Counted from the first letter of the stretch, positions 6,503-14,708 are shown. The stretch is 33,232 nt of DNA from Acidobacteriota bacterium (GCA_018268835.1 JAFDVU010000068.1:1-33232), one strand, 5' to 3'. Notes: generated from the sequence alone by a model not told the origin. Translations and numbers: made by a program.

Positions 6503-8245
6503 GTGAGCACCGGCGGCGCGCTGCCATTCCGCCGGATTGCCGTCACGGTGCCTCCGGAAGGCTGGTTCCACGGAGTCACCGCGGCCCTGTTCCATTCCTA
6601 CCGGCGCGCCCTGTGCGATCTCGGGCTGGAAGTCTTCCCTGTCCCGTTGTCCGCGTTTCTCCCGCCGGACGCGGCGCGCATCGACGCGCTGACGGCCGGG
6701 CTGCGTGCGTTCCGCCCCGAACTCGCGCTGGGCGTTCCGCACCTGAGCCACGCACTGCGCTGCTGCCTGTCCCCGCGCCGCGACGGCTCATGCCCCAACC
6801 TCTTCACCGATGTCCTCGACATCCCGGTCCTCGGACTGTGGGACCACGCTCCGGTGGAACTCGCCGACCAGGTGCTGAGCCCGCTGCCGGCGCACCCGCG
6901 TGACTCGCGCTCCGGCGCCGGCGCCTTGCTGCGCCGCGTGCTGGCGCACCCGCGGGTGATTCACTGGTCACGCGATCGCGGGCAGACGCGCCTCATGTGC
7001 CATCTCGGTTTCGCCGTGCCCGAGCGCGTGATCGCTGAGGTTGGGCCGCTGCCGGTGGGGTTCGCGCTTCAGGGCACGCCCGGCATATCCGATGGAATTT
7101 CGCCGGTCGCGTTTTTCGGGCACCTGTACCAGGAGGAACCGGCGGCGCCCGATCCCGCGCTGGAGGAACTTGCCAGTGCCGCCTGCGGCCGCTGGATGAG
7201 CCGGCCCGGGGCCGCCCTGTGGGACGTCCTGGCCGAAGAGATCGAGTGCCTGCCCGCGCAACAGCGCGCGGAGTTCGCGCTCGATACGGACCAGACGTAC
7301 TTCTGGCACTTCGCCCACCGCCTGATCGCGCATCGCGCGCAGACCGCGCTGCGCCTGCACATGCTGGGCGGCGCGGGCGTTCCGGTGGCGTGCTATGGAA
7401 ACCTGAAGCAAACGGATCCGCGGGTGCCGGCGAATCTGCGGCCTCTGCCCGGCGGCATCGGGTTCGGCCCCGAGTTGGCGGCCGCGCTGGCCCGCCACCC
7501 GATCACAATCGACGTGCTCAACCCGGGTTTTTTCGACGGCTACAGCCTCAAGCCGCTGATCTGCTTCGCTTCGGGCGGCTTCATGCTGGTGGACCGCAAA
7601 CAGCATTTCGTGGACGATTTCGGCGCCGCCGGCGAAGCCGTCACCTACGCCACCCGCGAAGAACTCGCCGGCCGCGTGGAGTTGTTCCTCGCCAACCCGC
7701 GCTATCGCCGCGAAGTCGCCGATGAGATCCGCGCGCGCGTACTGGAGCGCCACGCGCTGAGCGATGTTCTGTCGCGCGTACTGCGTGCCGCCGCCGGTTG
7801 CGAGGCCGCGCGAAGGCCGCCCGCGCCGCGCGCCGGGGCGCATTCGCCGGGAGCCGTCCGCGCGGACCTGATGGCGGGATGGCGCTCGGAACCGCAGTGG
7901 ACCGGCGCCAGCGTGAAGCGCGTGGCGGAGGGCGTGCGCGTAGTCACGCCGCTGGCGCCCTGGCTCTATGCGGCGGCGCTGCCGCTGCCGGAAACCGTGG
8001 GCGCGATGCGGCAGCCGCACCTGCGCCTGCGCCTGATCGTGGAAGCCGGACGGATCGGCGTGGCGCCGCTCCGCGAGTGCGACGGGAGCCTGCCGGGGGA
8101 GCAGGTGGTGAGCGTCTGCGCGCGCGAAATCGTGGTGGAGGTGGAGTTGCCTCGCGAAGGAGCGCGCACGGTGCTGCTGCGCAACACCGTGGAAGGGGAG
8201 ACCCGAGTGCTGGTGCGCGGCGCGGAGTTGTGCGAGCGGGAATAG
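6503..8245 (+). CDS. CgeB-like glycosyltransferase with extra C-terminal domain
   Basis: 580 residues from the GTG at 6503. The N-terminal half (about 1-330) looks like the Rossmann-type acceptor domain of a GT-B enzyme, with a divergent ALRCCLSPRRDG region. The segment at about 336-430 matches the CgeB/'glycosyl transferases group 1' C-terminal domain: IDVLNPGFFDGYSLKP, FASGGFMLVDRK, then a helix with LFLANPRYRREVADEIR. A Pro/Arg-rich linker (about 437-455) connects to a beta-rich tail (about 455-580) that I do not recognise. Nucleotide-sugar donor and acceptor are unknown; cell-surface glycosylation is the likely setting. The GTG is preceded by GGGGAG at 6487-6492 (10-base spacer); a TTG at 6485 in the same frame lacks such a site. 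It converges on the aldolase gene with 35 bases between. Confidence 0.72.
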   Translation: MSTGGALPFRRIAVTVPPEGWFHGVTAALFHSYRRALCDLGLEVFPVPLSAFLPPDAARIDALTAGLRAFRPELALGVPHLSHALRCCLSPRRDGSCPNLFTDVLDIPVLGLWDHAPVELADQVLSPLPAHPRDSRSGAGALLRRVLAHPRVIHWSRDRGQTRLMCHLGFAVPERVIAEVGPLPVGFALQGTPGISDGISPVAFFGHLYQEEPAAPDPALEELASAACGRWMSRPGAALWDVLAEEIECLPAQQRAEFALDTDQTYFWHFAHRLIAHRAQTALRLHMLGGAGVPVACYGNLKQTDPRVPANLRPLPGGIGFGPELAAALARHPITIDVLNPGFFDGYSLKPLICFASGGFMLVDRKQHFVDDFGAAGEAVTYATREELAGRVELFLANPRYRREVADEIRARVLERHALSDVLSRVLRAAAGCEAARRPPAPRAGAHSPGAVRADLMAGWRSEPQWTGASVKRVAEGVRVVTPLAPWLYAAALPLPETVGAMRQPHLRLRLIVEAGRIGVAPLRECDGSLPGEQVVSVCAREIVVEVELPREGARTVLLRNTVEGETRVLVRGAELCERE

Positions 8246-8280
8246 GCAGGACGCGCGCGGGGCGGCAGGGGCGGACCGCG

Positions 8281-9117
8281 TTACGCCCGCGACTTATCCG
8301 CCGGCGCCGGACGCCACTCCGCGGCGCGGCACGCGAGTTCCCTCCGCGCCTGCTCCCATTCTTCGGGCGGGGCCTGCGCCCAGCGGTCCAATCGCCGCCG
8401 CATCGCCTGAATCGCCGCCGGCCACTCGGCTGCGCGGAACGACCGCGCGATCCACGCTCCGCCGGCGCCCAACCGCGGGTACTGCGCGTAAACCAGGTCC
8501 GGCGGGACGGGCAGGCTCGTCTCGTCGGGATGCGTCAGGCCGCCGATCGCCAGCGGAAGCCCGGCGCGGCGCACTTCCTCCGCCAGCATGTCCACCACCG
8601 GGGACACCAGCATTTCGAAGTGATTCGCCAGGCCGAATTGCAGGTGCAAGTCGTTGAGCCCGAGCATCACTTCGTCCACCCCGGGGACGGCGAGAATCTC
8701 CCGCACCCGCGCTACCGCCGGCGCCAGTTCCAGCAGCAGCACGGCGGTCGCCCGTCCGCGGACCAGGCCGGTGAAGCGCTCGACCTCGCCGGCGGACCGG
8801 AAACTGGGCAGCATGATCACGCGCGCGCCCAGGCGGAGCGCGGTCTCGATCTCTTCGCCGGTTCCCGCGTGCACGGGATTGATGCGGACGAAGGGCGACG
8901 CGCGCCGCACCACGCCCGCCACCGCGGCCAGGCCGTCCCAGCCATGGCGCGAGAGGCGGGTATCGTGCCCCGCCTGCCGGTCAGCCTTGCCCAGCAGTTC
9001 GATGTCGATGCCGGCGCGATCCACCCCGGCCTCATCGGCCCGGGCCGCGGCGTCAGGATCGGCCGTGATCAGGGTGAGGCGGAAGCGTTCGCCGAAGCTC
9101 GGGGCCGGAGCGGTCAT
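8281..9117 (-). CDS. HpcH/HpaI-family aldolase (citrate-lyase-beta-like)
   Basis: 278 residues. It follows the phosphoenolpyruvate/pyruvate-binding TIM-barrel pattern: GVDRAGIDIELLGKADRQ (31-48), VRINP with Arg78, LLLEL with Glu130 and LGLNDLH with Asp156 (the metal-ligand pair of HpaI-like aldolases), and a late RLGAGGAWIARSF. The catalytic His of classical HpaI (in an EHG motif) is replaced by the ELLGKADRQ stretch. That marks a separate branch, which I remember from polysaccharide-biosynthesis loci; its reaction is not known to me. Metal-dependent C-C bond making or breaking with pyruvate is the family expectation. The ATG at 9117 is 4 bases after the stop of the cupin gene, so the two are probably translationally coupled. 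An upstream in-frame ATG at 9183 would overlap the cupin gene by 62 bases and adds only a Pro-rich tail. Confidence 0.82.
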   Translation of the reverse strand: MTAPAPSFGERFRLTLITADPDAAARADEAGVDRAGIDIELLGKADRQAGHDTRLSRHGWDGLAAVAGVVRRASPFVRINPVHAGTGEEIETALRLGARVIMLPSFRSAGEVERFTGLVRGRATAVLLLELAPAVARVREILAVPGVDEVMLGLNDLHLQFGLANHFEMLVSPVVDMLAEEVRRAGLPLAIGGLTHPDETSLPVPPDLVYAQYPRLGAGGAWIARSFRAAEWPAAIQAMRRRLDRWAQAPPEEWEQARRELACRAAEWRPAPADKSRA

Positions 9118-9121
9118 CGGA

Positions 9122-9661
9122 TCAGAGGATATCGGGCACTCCGGGGGTGCCGGGGGACAGCCGCCAGTTGTCGGGCTCGGCATGATTGAAGAGACAGTCG
9201 ATCACATTCAGGTACCCGGCCGGTTCGCCGCTCTCGTTGCGCAGCGCGTGCCACACGCCCGGCGGCACCACCACCAGCAGCGGACGCAACGCGCCGAACC
9301 GGATCGTCTCGCTGGCGCCCTCCGTGGCGGACCCGGCGCGGCCGTCCCACAAGGCCAGCTTGATGTTGCCGCCGACCCCCACCAGGTGGTCGGTCTGCCT
9401 GCTGTGCCGGTGCCAGTCGGTGATGCAATTGGGCGCCAGTTGCACCCAGTTGACCTGGCGCGGCGCGATCTCGATGCCGTCCCAGTCGGAGCGGAAGATC
9501 TCGGTCAACCAGCCGCTGCGGGTGAGCACGTTGCCGAGTTCGAGGATGCGGACGCCGTCGATGCGGGGCGCCGCGGCGCGCCGTCCTCCAGGCAACACAG
9601 TCTGCGGATCACGCTCGCCAGCCGGGGTTCGGCCGGCGGGCCGGTCCGATGCGGAATTCAT
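9122..9661 (-). CDS. RmlC-like cupin (dTDP-4-dehydrorhamnose 3,5-epimerase-related)
   Basis: 179 residues; a Ser/Arg/Gly-rich tail of about 30 residues precedes a single cupin jelly roll. Family signs are SGWLTEIFRSDW, VNWVQLAPNCITDWHRHSRQTD (the catalytic-His region of RmlC), GNIKLALWDGR, VVVPPGVWHALRNESG and the closing PDNWRLSPGTP. RmlC epimerises a 4-keto-6-deoxy nucleotide sugar at C3 and C5. This protein is shorter and less canonical, and no rmlA, rmlB or rmlD is near, so a related sugar epimerase/isomerase or a non-catalytic sugar-binding cupin are both possible. It follows pyrC by 10 bases and precedes the aldolase by 4, as part of one leftward transcript. Confidence 0.82.
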   Translation of the reverse strand: MNSASDRPAGRTPAGERDPQTVLPGGRRAAAPRIDGVRILELGNVLTRSGWLTEIFRSDWDGIEIAPRQVNWVQLAPNCITDWHRHSRQTDHLVGVGGNIKLALWDGRAGSATEGASETIRFGALRPLLVVVPPGVWHALRNESGEPAGYLNVIDCLFNHAEPDNWRLSPGTPGVPDIL

Positions 9662-9671
9662 GGAAGGTCTC

Positions 9672-10949
9672 CTAGCGTTTCCAGCGTATCTCGCCGCTGA
9701 CGATCGTGGCCATGGGTCCGCCGCGGAAGGATCGTCCGTCGAACGGAGAGTTGCGGCTGCGCGAGGCGGACTGGTTCACGTCGTAGGTCCATTCGACGTC
9801 GGTACTGAAGACGGTGACGTCGCCCGGCGCGCCCGCGGCGAGCGTGCCGCGTCCCAGCCGCATCACCGATTCCGGACCGGTGGTGAACAACTCCACCATG
9901 CGCTGCAGCGTGATCCGGCCCGCCGCCACCAGGTGATCCAGCGCCAGTCCGATGGCGGTCTCCAGGCCGATAATGCCGAACGGGCAGCGCTCGAACTCCT
10001 GCATCTTCTCCGATCCCGGGTGCGGCGCGTGATCCGTGGCGATGGCGCTGACGGTGCCGCGCGCCAGCGCGTACAGAACGCCTTCGCGGTGCGGGCTGCT
10101 GCGCAGGGGCGGCTTCATCTTGAAGTTGCTGTCGTAGGGCGCCATGTCCTGGTCGGCGAGCGCAAAGTGGTGCGGGGTCACCTCGCACGTCACGGGCAGC
10201 CCCTGTTTGCGCGCGAACGCCACCATGGCGACCGAGTTGGCGGTGGAGATGTGGGCCACGTGGTAGCGGGCGCCGGTAAGCTGCGCCAGGATGAGGTCGC
10301 GCGAGACCATGATGTCCTCGCTCGCCGCCGGGATGCCGCGCAATCCCCAGCGCACGCTCTGCGCGCCTTCGTGCATGTCGCCGCCGGCGCTGAGGTTCAG
10401 GTCCTCGCAGTGCTGGATGATGGGCACGTCGTAGGCGCGGGCGAATTCCATGGCGCGGCGCATGACGCGCGCGTTCATCACCGGCAGCCCGTCGTCGCTG
10501 ATGGCCACGGCGCCGGCGGCCTTCATGCCGCCGATCGCGGAGATCTCCTCCCCGGCGCTGCCCTTGGTGATGGCGCCGATGGGGAACACGTTCACCACCG
10601 CCTTCTTGCGCGCCTGCTCCACGATGTAGCTGGTCACGGTGACGCTGTCGTTCACCGGCTTGGTGTTGGGCATGCAGCAGATGGACGTGAAGCCGCCCGC
10701 CGCCGCCGCCCGCGAGCCGCTCTCGATGGTCTCTGCGTGCTCGAAGCCGGGCTCACGCAGGTGCACGTGCATGTCGATGAAGCCGGGCGCCACGATCATG
10801 CCGCCCGCGTCGTACACCTCCGCGCCGGGCGAGCGGAGATCGGGCCCGACTCCGGCAATCACGCCGTCCTCGATCAGCACGTCGGCCGTCGTGTCGGTTC
10901 CGCTGGCGGGGTCGATCACCCGCCCGTTCCTGATCAGAAGCGCCGCCAT
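9672..10949 (-). CDS. pyrC: Dihydroorotase
   Basis: 425 residues, the length of class I (bacterial type I) dihydroorotases. The enzyme reversibly closes N-carbamoyl-aspartate to dihydroorotate, third step of UMP synthesis, in the cytosol. The amidohydrolase barrel is complete: GFIDMHVHLREPG with zinc ligands His61 and His63, PNTKPVND (substrate loop), HCED and VAHIST for further His ligands, and ATDHAPH carrying the catalytic/metal Asp. A small beta-sandwich formed by N- and C-terminal strands (LIRNGRVID, VSGEIRW) frames the barrel as in the family. Its start codon directly abuts the stop codon of pyrB (zero-base gap), so the pair is surely cotranslated and may form the ATCase-DHOase complex known from other bacteria. 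Confidence 0.96.
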   Translation of the reverse strand: MAALLIRNGRVIDPASGTDTTADVLIEDGVIAGVGPDLRSPGAEVYDAGGMIVAPGFIDMHVHLREPGFEHAETIESGSRAAAAGGFTSICCMPNTKPVNDSVTVTSYIVEQARKKAVVNVFPIGAITKGSAGEEISAIGGMKAAGAVAISDDGLPVMNARVMRRAMEFARAYDVPIIQHCEDLNLSAGGDMHEGAQSVRWGLRGIPAASEDIMVSRDLILAQLTGARYHVAHISTANSVAMVAFARKQGLPVTCEVTPHHFALADQDMAPYDSNFKMKPPLRSSPHREGVLYALARGTVSAIATDHAPHPGSEKMQEFERCPFGIIGLETAIGLALDHLVAAGRITLQRMVELFTTGPESVMRLGRGTLAAGAPGDVTVFSTDVEWTYDVNQSASRSRNSPFDGRSFRGGPMATIVSGEIRWKR

Positions 10950-11858
10950 TTATCCAATCACCTTTTCCAGCACCGCCATGCGCACGGCGATGCCGTTCTC
11001 CACCTGGTTGAGAATCACGGACCGCTGGAAATCGGCGACCTCGCTCGATAACTCGCGTCCGCGGTTGATCGGCCCCGGATGCATCACGATCGCGTCCGGC
11101 TTGGCGAGGTCGAGGTGCCCCAGTTGCAGCCCGTAGAAACGGAAGTATTCGCTCGCCGGGAAGGCGGCTTCGTGCTGCCGCTCCAGTTGCACGCGCAGCA
11201 TCATGATCACGTCGGCGTTGCGGATGGCGGTGCGGATGTCGGTGGTCAGCGTTACGCCCGGGGCCAGGTGCTGCAACTCCGCCGGCAGCAGCGAGGCCGG
11301 TCCGCAAAGCACGATCTCGGCGCCGAAGCGCGCCAGCAGGTGGACGTTGGAGCGCGCCACGCGGCTGTGCGCGATGTCCCCGATGATCGCCACGCGCAAT
11401 CCCGTGAGTTTTCCCTTGCGGTCCAGGATGGTGCGCGCGTCGAGCAGCGCCTGCGTCGGGTGTTCGTGCGTGCCGTCGCCGGCGTTGATGATCGGAGTGG
11501 GCAGGTGCCGCGCCAGGAAGTGCGGCGCGCCGCTGGCCGCATGGCGCATCACGATCGCGTCCGGGCGCATCGCCGCCAGCGTGTTCAGCGTGTCCACCAG
11601 CGATTCGCCCTTGGTCACGCTCGAACCCGACGCCGTGATGGAAACCGCGTCCGCCCCCAGACGCTTGGCCGCGATTTCAAAACTCGTGCGCGTGCGGGTG
11701 GAGGCCTCGTAGAACAGGTTCACAATCATTTTGCCGCGCAGCGTGTCGAGCTTTTTCAGGCTCTGGCTCTGCATCGGCTGGAAATGTTTGGCCCGCTGGA
11801 GAATGGCTTCGATCTGCCCGCGGTCCAATTCCTCGATTCCAAGCAGTCCTTCCGGCAT
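10950..11858 (-). CDS. pyrB: Aspartate carbamoyltransferase catalytic subunit
   Basis: 302 residues, normal for the catalytic chain. It condenses carbamoyl phosphate with aspartate. The carbamoyl-phosphate loop STRTRTSFE is at residues 53-61; HEHPTQALLD marks the second substrate site, LRVAIIGDIAHSRVARSN starts the aspartate domain, and MHPGPINRG is the late conserved loop. No pyrI regulatory chain is present, which fits class B/C ATCases that pair with dihydroorotase. It begins 10 bases after pyrR ends. Confidence 0.97.
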   Translation of the reverse strand: MPEGLLGIEELDRGQIEAILQRAKHFQPMQSQSLKKLDTLRGKMIVNLFYEASTRTRTSFEIAAKRLGADAVSITASGSSVTKGESLVDTLNTLAAMRPDAIVMRHAASGAPHFLARHLPTPIINAGDGTHEHPTQALLDARTILDRKGKLTGLRVAIIGDIAHSRVARSNVHLLARFGAEIVLCGPASLLPAELQHLAPGVTLTTDIRTAIRNADVIMMLRVQLERQHEAAFPASEYFRFYGLQLGHLDLAKPDAIVMHPGPINRGRELSSEVADFQRSVILNQVENGIAVRMAVLEKVIG

Positions 11859-11868
11859 GGCTGACCTC

Positions 11869-12432
11869 TTAGGCGGCCTCGCCGCTCTCGCGCTCCACCA
11901 GCAGAACCTTCTCCATCCCGTCGATCTCCTGGAACTTCACCTCGATGATTTCGAGATCCGAGGTCTGCACCGTGCGCCCGATGTAGCGCGCCTCGATCGG
12001 CAGTTCGCGGTGGCCGCGGTCGATCAGCACCAGCAGTTGCACGCGCGCCGGGCGCCCGTGGTCGAAGAGCGCGTCCAGCGCGGCGCGGATGGTGCGGCCC
12101 GTGTAGAGAACGTCGTCCATCAGGATGATGTCCTTGCCGGCGACGTCGAACTTGATGTCGGTCGCGTTGAGCACCGGCTTGACATCGACCGTGCTCAGAT
12201 CGTCGCGATACAGGTTGATATCGAGGATCCCCACCGGGACCTGGCGGTTTTCCAGGCTCTCGATTTTAGCGGCGAGGCGTTGCGCGAGCGGGACTCCGCG
12301 GCGGCGGATTCCAATGAACGCAAGCTGGTCCAGATCGCTGGTCCGTTCCAGAATCTCGTGTGCGAGACGTACCAGCGTCCGATCGATTTCGGAGGCGCTC
12401 ATGAGCTGGGATTTGACTCGGGTCGCGGGCAT
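11869..12432 (-). CDS. pyrR: Bifunctional pyr operon regulator / uracil phosphoribosyltransferase
   Basis: 187 residues from the ATG at 12432. The type I phosphoribosyltransferase fold shows FIGIRRRGVPLAQRL near the N-terminus, the PRPP-binding loop IILMDDVLYTGRTIRAAL, and LVLIDRGHRELP. PyrR senses UMP and binds pyr leader RNA; in many phyla it controls attenuation or translation, and it has weak uracil phosphoribosyltransferase activity. The start at 12432 gives ATRVKSQLMSASEIDRTL, which lines up with known PyrR N-termini. The frame is open up to 12534 but the added 34 residues look non-coding and run into the divergent promoter region. As first gene it sets up the pyrR-pyrB-pyrC operon. Confidence 0.95.
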   Translation of the reverse strand: MPATRVKSQLMSASEIDRTLVRLAHEILERTSDLDQLAFIGIRRRGVPLAQRLAAKIESLENRQVPVGILDINLYRDDLSTVDVKPVLNATDIKFDVAGKDIILMDDVLYTGRTIRAALDALFDHGRPARVQLLVLIDRGHRELPIEARYIGRTVQTSDLEIIEVKFQEIDGMEKVLLVERESGEAA

Positions 12433-12533
12433 ATTCCCGTTCAGGGTACCATGCCGCCAAACGTCAACGGCCGACAGTCCGTTCTTCATGCCGCTCCCGG
12501 AACATTCGCTCGTTTTGTGGGTTAATAGACTCA
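12433..12533. promoter_or_regulatory. Divergent promoter region between pyrR and the six-repeat protein gene, with an inverted repeat
   Basis: 101 bases. A perfect inverted repeat AACGG-N8-CCGTT lies at 12466-12483 and would form a 5-bp stem with an 8-base loop in the pyrR leader. On the leftward strand a consensus-like -35 TTGACG (complement of 12462-12467) overlaps it, but I find no matching -10 at the right distance. PyrR binds RNA hairpins in pyr leaders, so this hairpin is a candidate; I see no adjacent terminator and cannot match the known PyrR-loop consensus with confidence. On the rightward side GTTAAT at 12521-12526 is a weak -10 for the next gene. Confidence 0.35.
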
Positions 12534-14708
12534 ATGCGCCTCGCGCTTGCCATCCTGTCGGCCACGGGTGCGCTGCTCGCGCCCCTGGCGGCGCAGGAGT
12601 GCCCCGCGGTGGCGCGCCTGGCGCCCGCCGGCAGCGTCTCCGGGACCCTCGCGCCGGGTGGTTGCGTCCTTACCGGTGGCAGCCTCTACTCGGCCTACCG
12701 TCTGGACCTGCCGGTGCGCGGACGCATCGCCATCGACCTCGGCGGGACCGCCGCCAACCTGCAATTGATCCTGCGCGGCGATTCCGACGCGGCGCTCGAT
12801 TCCGGCGCGTCGATTCACCGCGCCATCGAAGCCGGCTCCTACCGCCTGCTGGTCGCCGGACAGACCCCGCGGGATGCCGGAGCGTTCACCTTGACCACCG
12901 CGTTCACCGCGGAGCCTTCCATGCTCTGCGCGGATTATCCGGCGATGGGACTGCGGCAGACCATCTCCAATACCCTGGGCAGCTACGGCTGTACTGCGCC
13001 CGACGGCACGCCTTACGACGCCTGGTCGCTCACCACTTACGGATCCGGTACGCTCACCGCCACCATCGCCAGCGCGGATTTCACCCCGACCCTGACCCTG
13101 CGCGGCAGCGACGGACGCCTGCTGGCCATTGATGCCGGCGGCACGCTGACCGCGGCGCTCACCGCCGGCAGCCAGTACATTTTGGTGGCCGCGTCGGCGG
13201 ACCGGGGCGGCGCATACCAGATCGCAGCCACCTTCGAAGACGCACCGGACGATCCCTGCCACGCGCTCCGCACGCTGGCCGATGGCGACAGCGACAACGG
13301 CACCGTCACCGGCGGCAGTTGCGCCTACACCCTGCCCGATAGCGGCGATCAGCTCAATTACAACTACTACAACTTCACCCTGAGCGCGCCCGCGGTCGCG
13401 TCCTTCACCGCCGTCAGCGGCGATTTCAACCCGACCCTGTACGTGCTCGACGAGGCCGGCAATACGCTGGCCGCGGACACGCTGGGCGGCGGCTGGGACG
13501 CCTCAGGCCGTCCGCAAAGCTCGCTGGCCGTGCCCCTGCCGCCCGGTAATTATCTGCTCCAGGTGTTCAGCGATGTGCCCGCCGGCGGCGCGTATCAGCT
13601 TCAGGCAGCGATCACGGCCGGTCCGTTCGCGCCCTGCGTGCCCGCCGCGGCCAATCCCGGGGACAGCCCCGGCGGCGTGCTTTCGGCCGCGAGCTGCCGC
13701 ACCGCGCTCGGGCTCAGCGACCTCTATACGGTTACGCTTCCCGCCTCCGGCACCCTGGACCTCGCTCTTGCGTCCCCCACCTTCCCGCCGATCCTGGCCA
13801 TCCGCGATGCCGCGGACAACGTGATCGTGCGCAGCCCGCCCGGCGGCGCGGCCGCGGCCCACATCAGCGCCGATCTTCCCGCGGGAACGTACACGCTGGC
13901 CGCCACGGCGGGTTCCGCCTCCGGCGCCTACACGCTGACCACGAAATTCACGGCGCACGACGTCCCGCCCTGCGCCTTCGCGCAGACGCTGGATCTGAAC
14001 GGCGGCTACATCCAGCGGCTGGGCGCGGGCAGTTGCCGCGGCGCCAACGGCGAGCCGGTGGATTACTACGGCTTCACGCTCGCGGCCGATTCCTTCGTGC
14101 TCGGCGTGGTCACGTCCAGCGAAGTGGACGGCTACCTCACCCTGCTGGATGCCGCGGGCAACGCCCTGCGCATGGACGATAACGGCTACGGCGGCATCGA
14201 TCCCCTGATCGTGCAATACCTGCCGGCTGGCTCCTACCGCTTCGCCGTGCGCGACGCCGCCGCGTCGGCGGGCGGACTCTACGAGATCGATCTGCGCACC
14301 GTGGAAGGTCCCCGCCCGCCGTTCTGCGGCGCGCGCGGCACACTCTCGCCCGGATCCAGCGTGAGCGGGACCATCACCTATACCGGCTGCCAGTACACCG
14401 ACCAGACCTTCGCCGACATTTACCAGGTGACCGTGCCGGCCGATTCCACGCTCGACCTGCGTTTGAATTCGGGCGATTTCGACGCCTACCTGGTCCTGCT
14501 CGACGCCAAAGGCAACGTGGTGGCCGAGGATGACAACAGCGGCGGCGGCACCAACGCGCGCATCACCACTCCGGTCGCCGCCGGGACATATTATGTCGCC
14601 GCCAAGCCCTCCGGCGATTACTTATCGAACGGCGCCTACACGCTCGCGGCCGACGCCACGCCCGGTACCGGCTCCGGTACCAGTTCCGGTACCGGCCAGC
14701 CCCAATAG
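12534..14708 (+). CDS. Secreted protein with six cysteine-paired beta-rich repeats (PPC-domain-like)
   Basis: 724 residues. The signal peptide MRLALAILSATGALLAPLAA is followed by six tandem modules of about 109-126 residues. Each begins with a Cys pair: residues 23/44, 132/153, 242/263, 368/388, 480/501 and 598/619. The spacing is 21 residues in five modules and 20 in the fourth. After the pair each module reads like a bacterial pre-peptidase C-terminal (PPC) domain: a YRLDLP/YTVTLP-type strand, then L-L-D-A-G-N-turns (TLYVLDEAGNTL, YLVLLDAKGNVVAEDDN), then a PAGTY-L-A strand and GAYTL. PPC domains usually flank proteases and bind substrates, but no catalytic domain is attached here. The tail is a GTGSGTSSGTG linker. 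It is probably exported and folded with one disulfide per module; the function is unknown. The ATG has no evident Shine-Dalgarno site. Confidence 0.85.
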   Translation: MRLALAILSATGALLAPLAAQECPAVARLAPAGSVSGTLAPGGCVLTGGSLYSAYRLDLPVRGRIAIDLGGTAANLQLILRGDSDAALDSGASIHRAIEAGSYRLLVAGQTPRDAGAFTLTTAFTAEPSMLCADYPAMGLRQTISNTLGSYGCTAPDGTPYDAWSLTTYGSGTLTATIASADFTPTLTLRGSDGRLLAIDAGGTLTAALTAGSQYILVAASADRGGAYQIAATFEDAPDDPCHALRTLADGDSDNGTVTGGSCAYTLPDSGDQLNYNYYNFTLSAPAVASFTAVSGDFNPTLYVLDEAGNTLAADTLGGGWDASGRPQSSLAVPLPPGNYLLQVFSDVPAGGAYQLQAAITAGPFAPCVPAAANPGDSPGGVLSAASCRTALGLSDLYTVTLPASGTLDLALASPTFPPILAIRDAADNVIVRSPPGGAAAAHISADLPAGTYTLAATAGSASGAYTLTTKFTAHDVPPCAFAQTLDLNGGYIQRLGAGSCRGANGEPVDYYGFTLAADSFVLGVVTSSEVDGYLTLLDAAGNALRMDDNGYGGIDPLIVQYLPAGSYRFAVRDAAASAGGLYEIDLRTVEGPRPPFCGARGTLSPGSSVSGTITYTGCQYTDQTFADIYQVTVPADSTLDLRLNSGDFDAYLVLLDAKGNVVAEDDNSGGGTNARITTPVAAGTYYVAAKPSGDYLSNGAYTLAADATPGTGSGTSSGTGQPQ
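14662..14697 (+). repeat. Three 12-base tandem units with a CCGGTACC core
   Basis: CCGGTACC occurs at 14662-14669, 14674-14681 and 14686-14693, exactly 12 bases apart, in the last codons of the six-repeat protein gene. The first and third extend to the palindrome CCGGTACCGG. The units encode the low-complexity GTGS/GTSS/GTGQ tail, so they are a small coding minisatellite that could change copy number. Confidence 0.75.

Noticed and set aside
12462..12467. Firm sigma-70 promoter for pyrR from the TTGACG box
   Set aside because: No acceptable -10 box lies 16-18 bases downstream on the leftward strand; it was mentioned but not called as a promoter.
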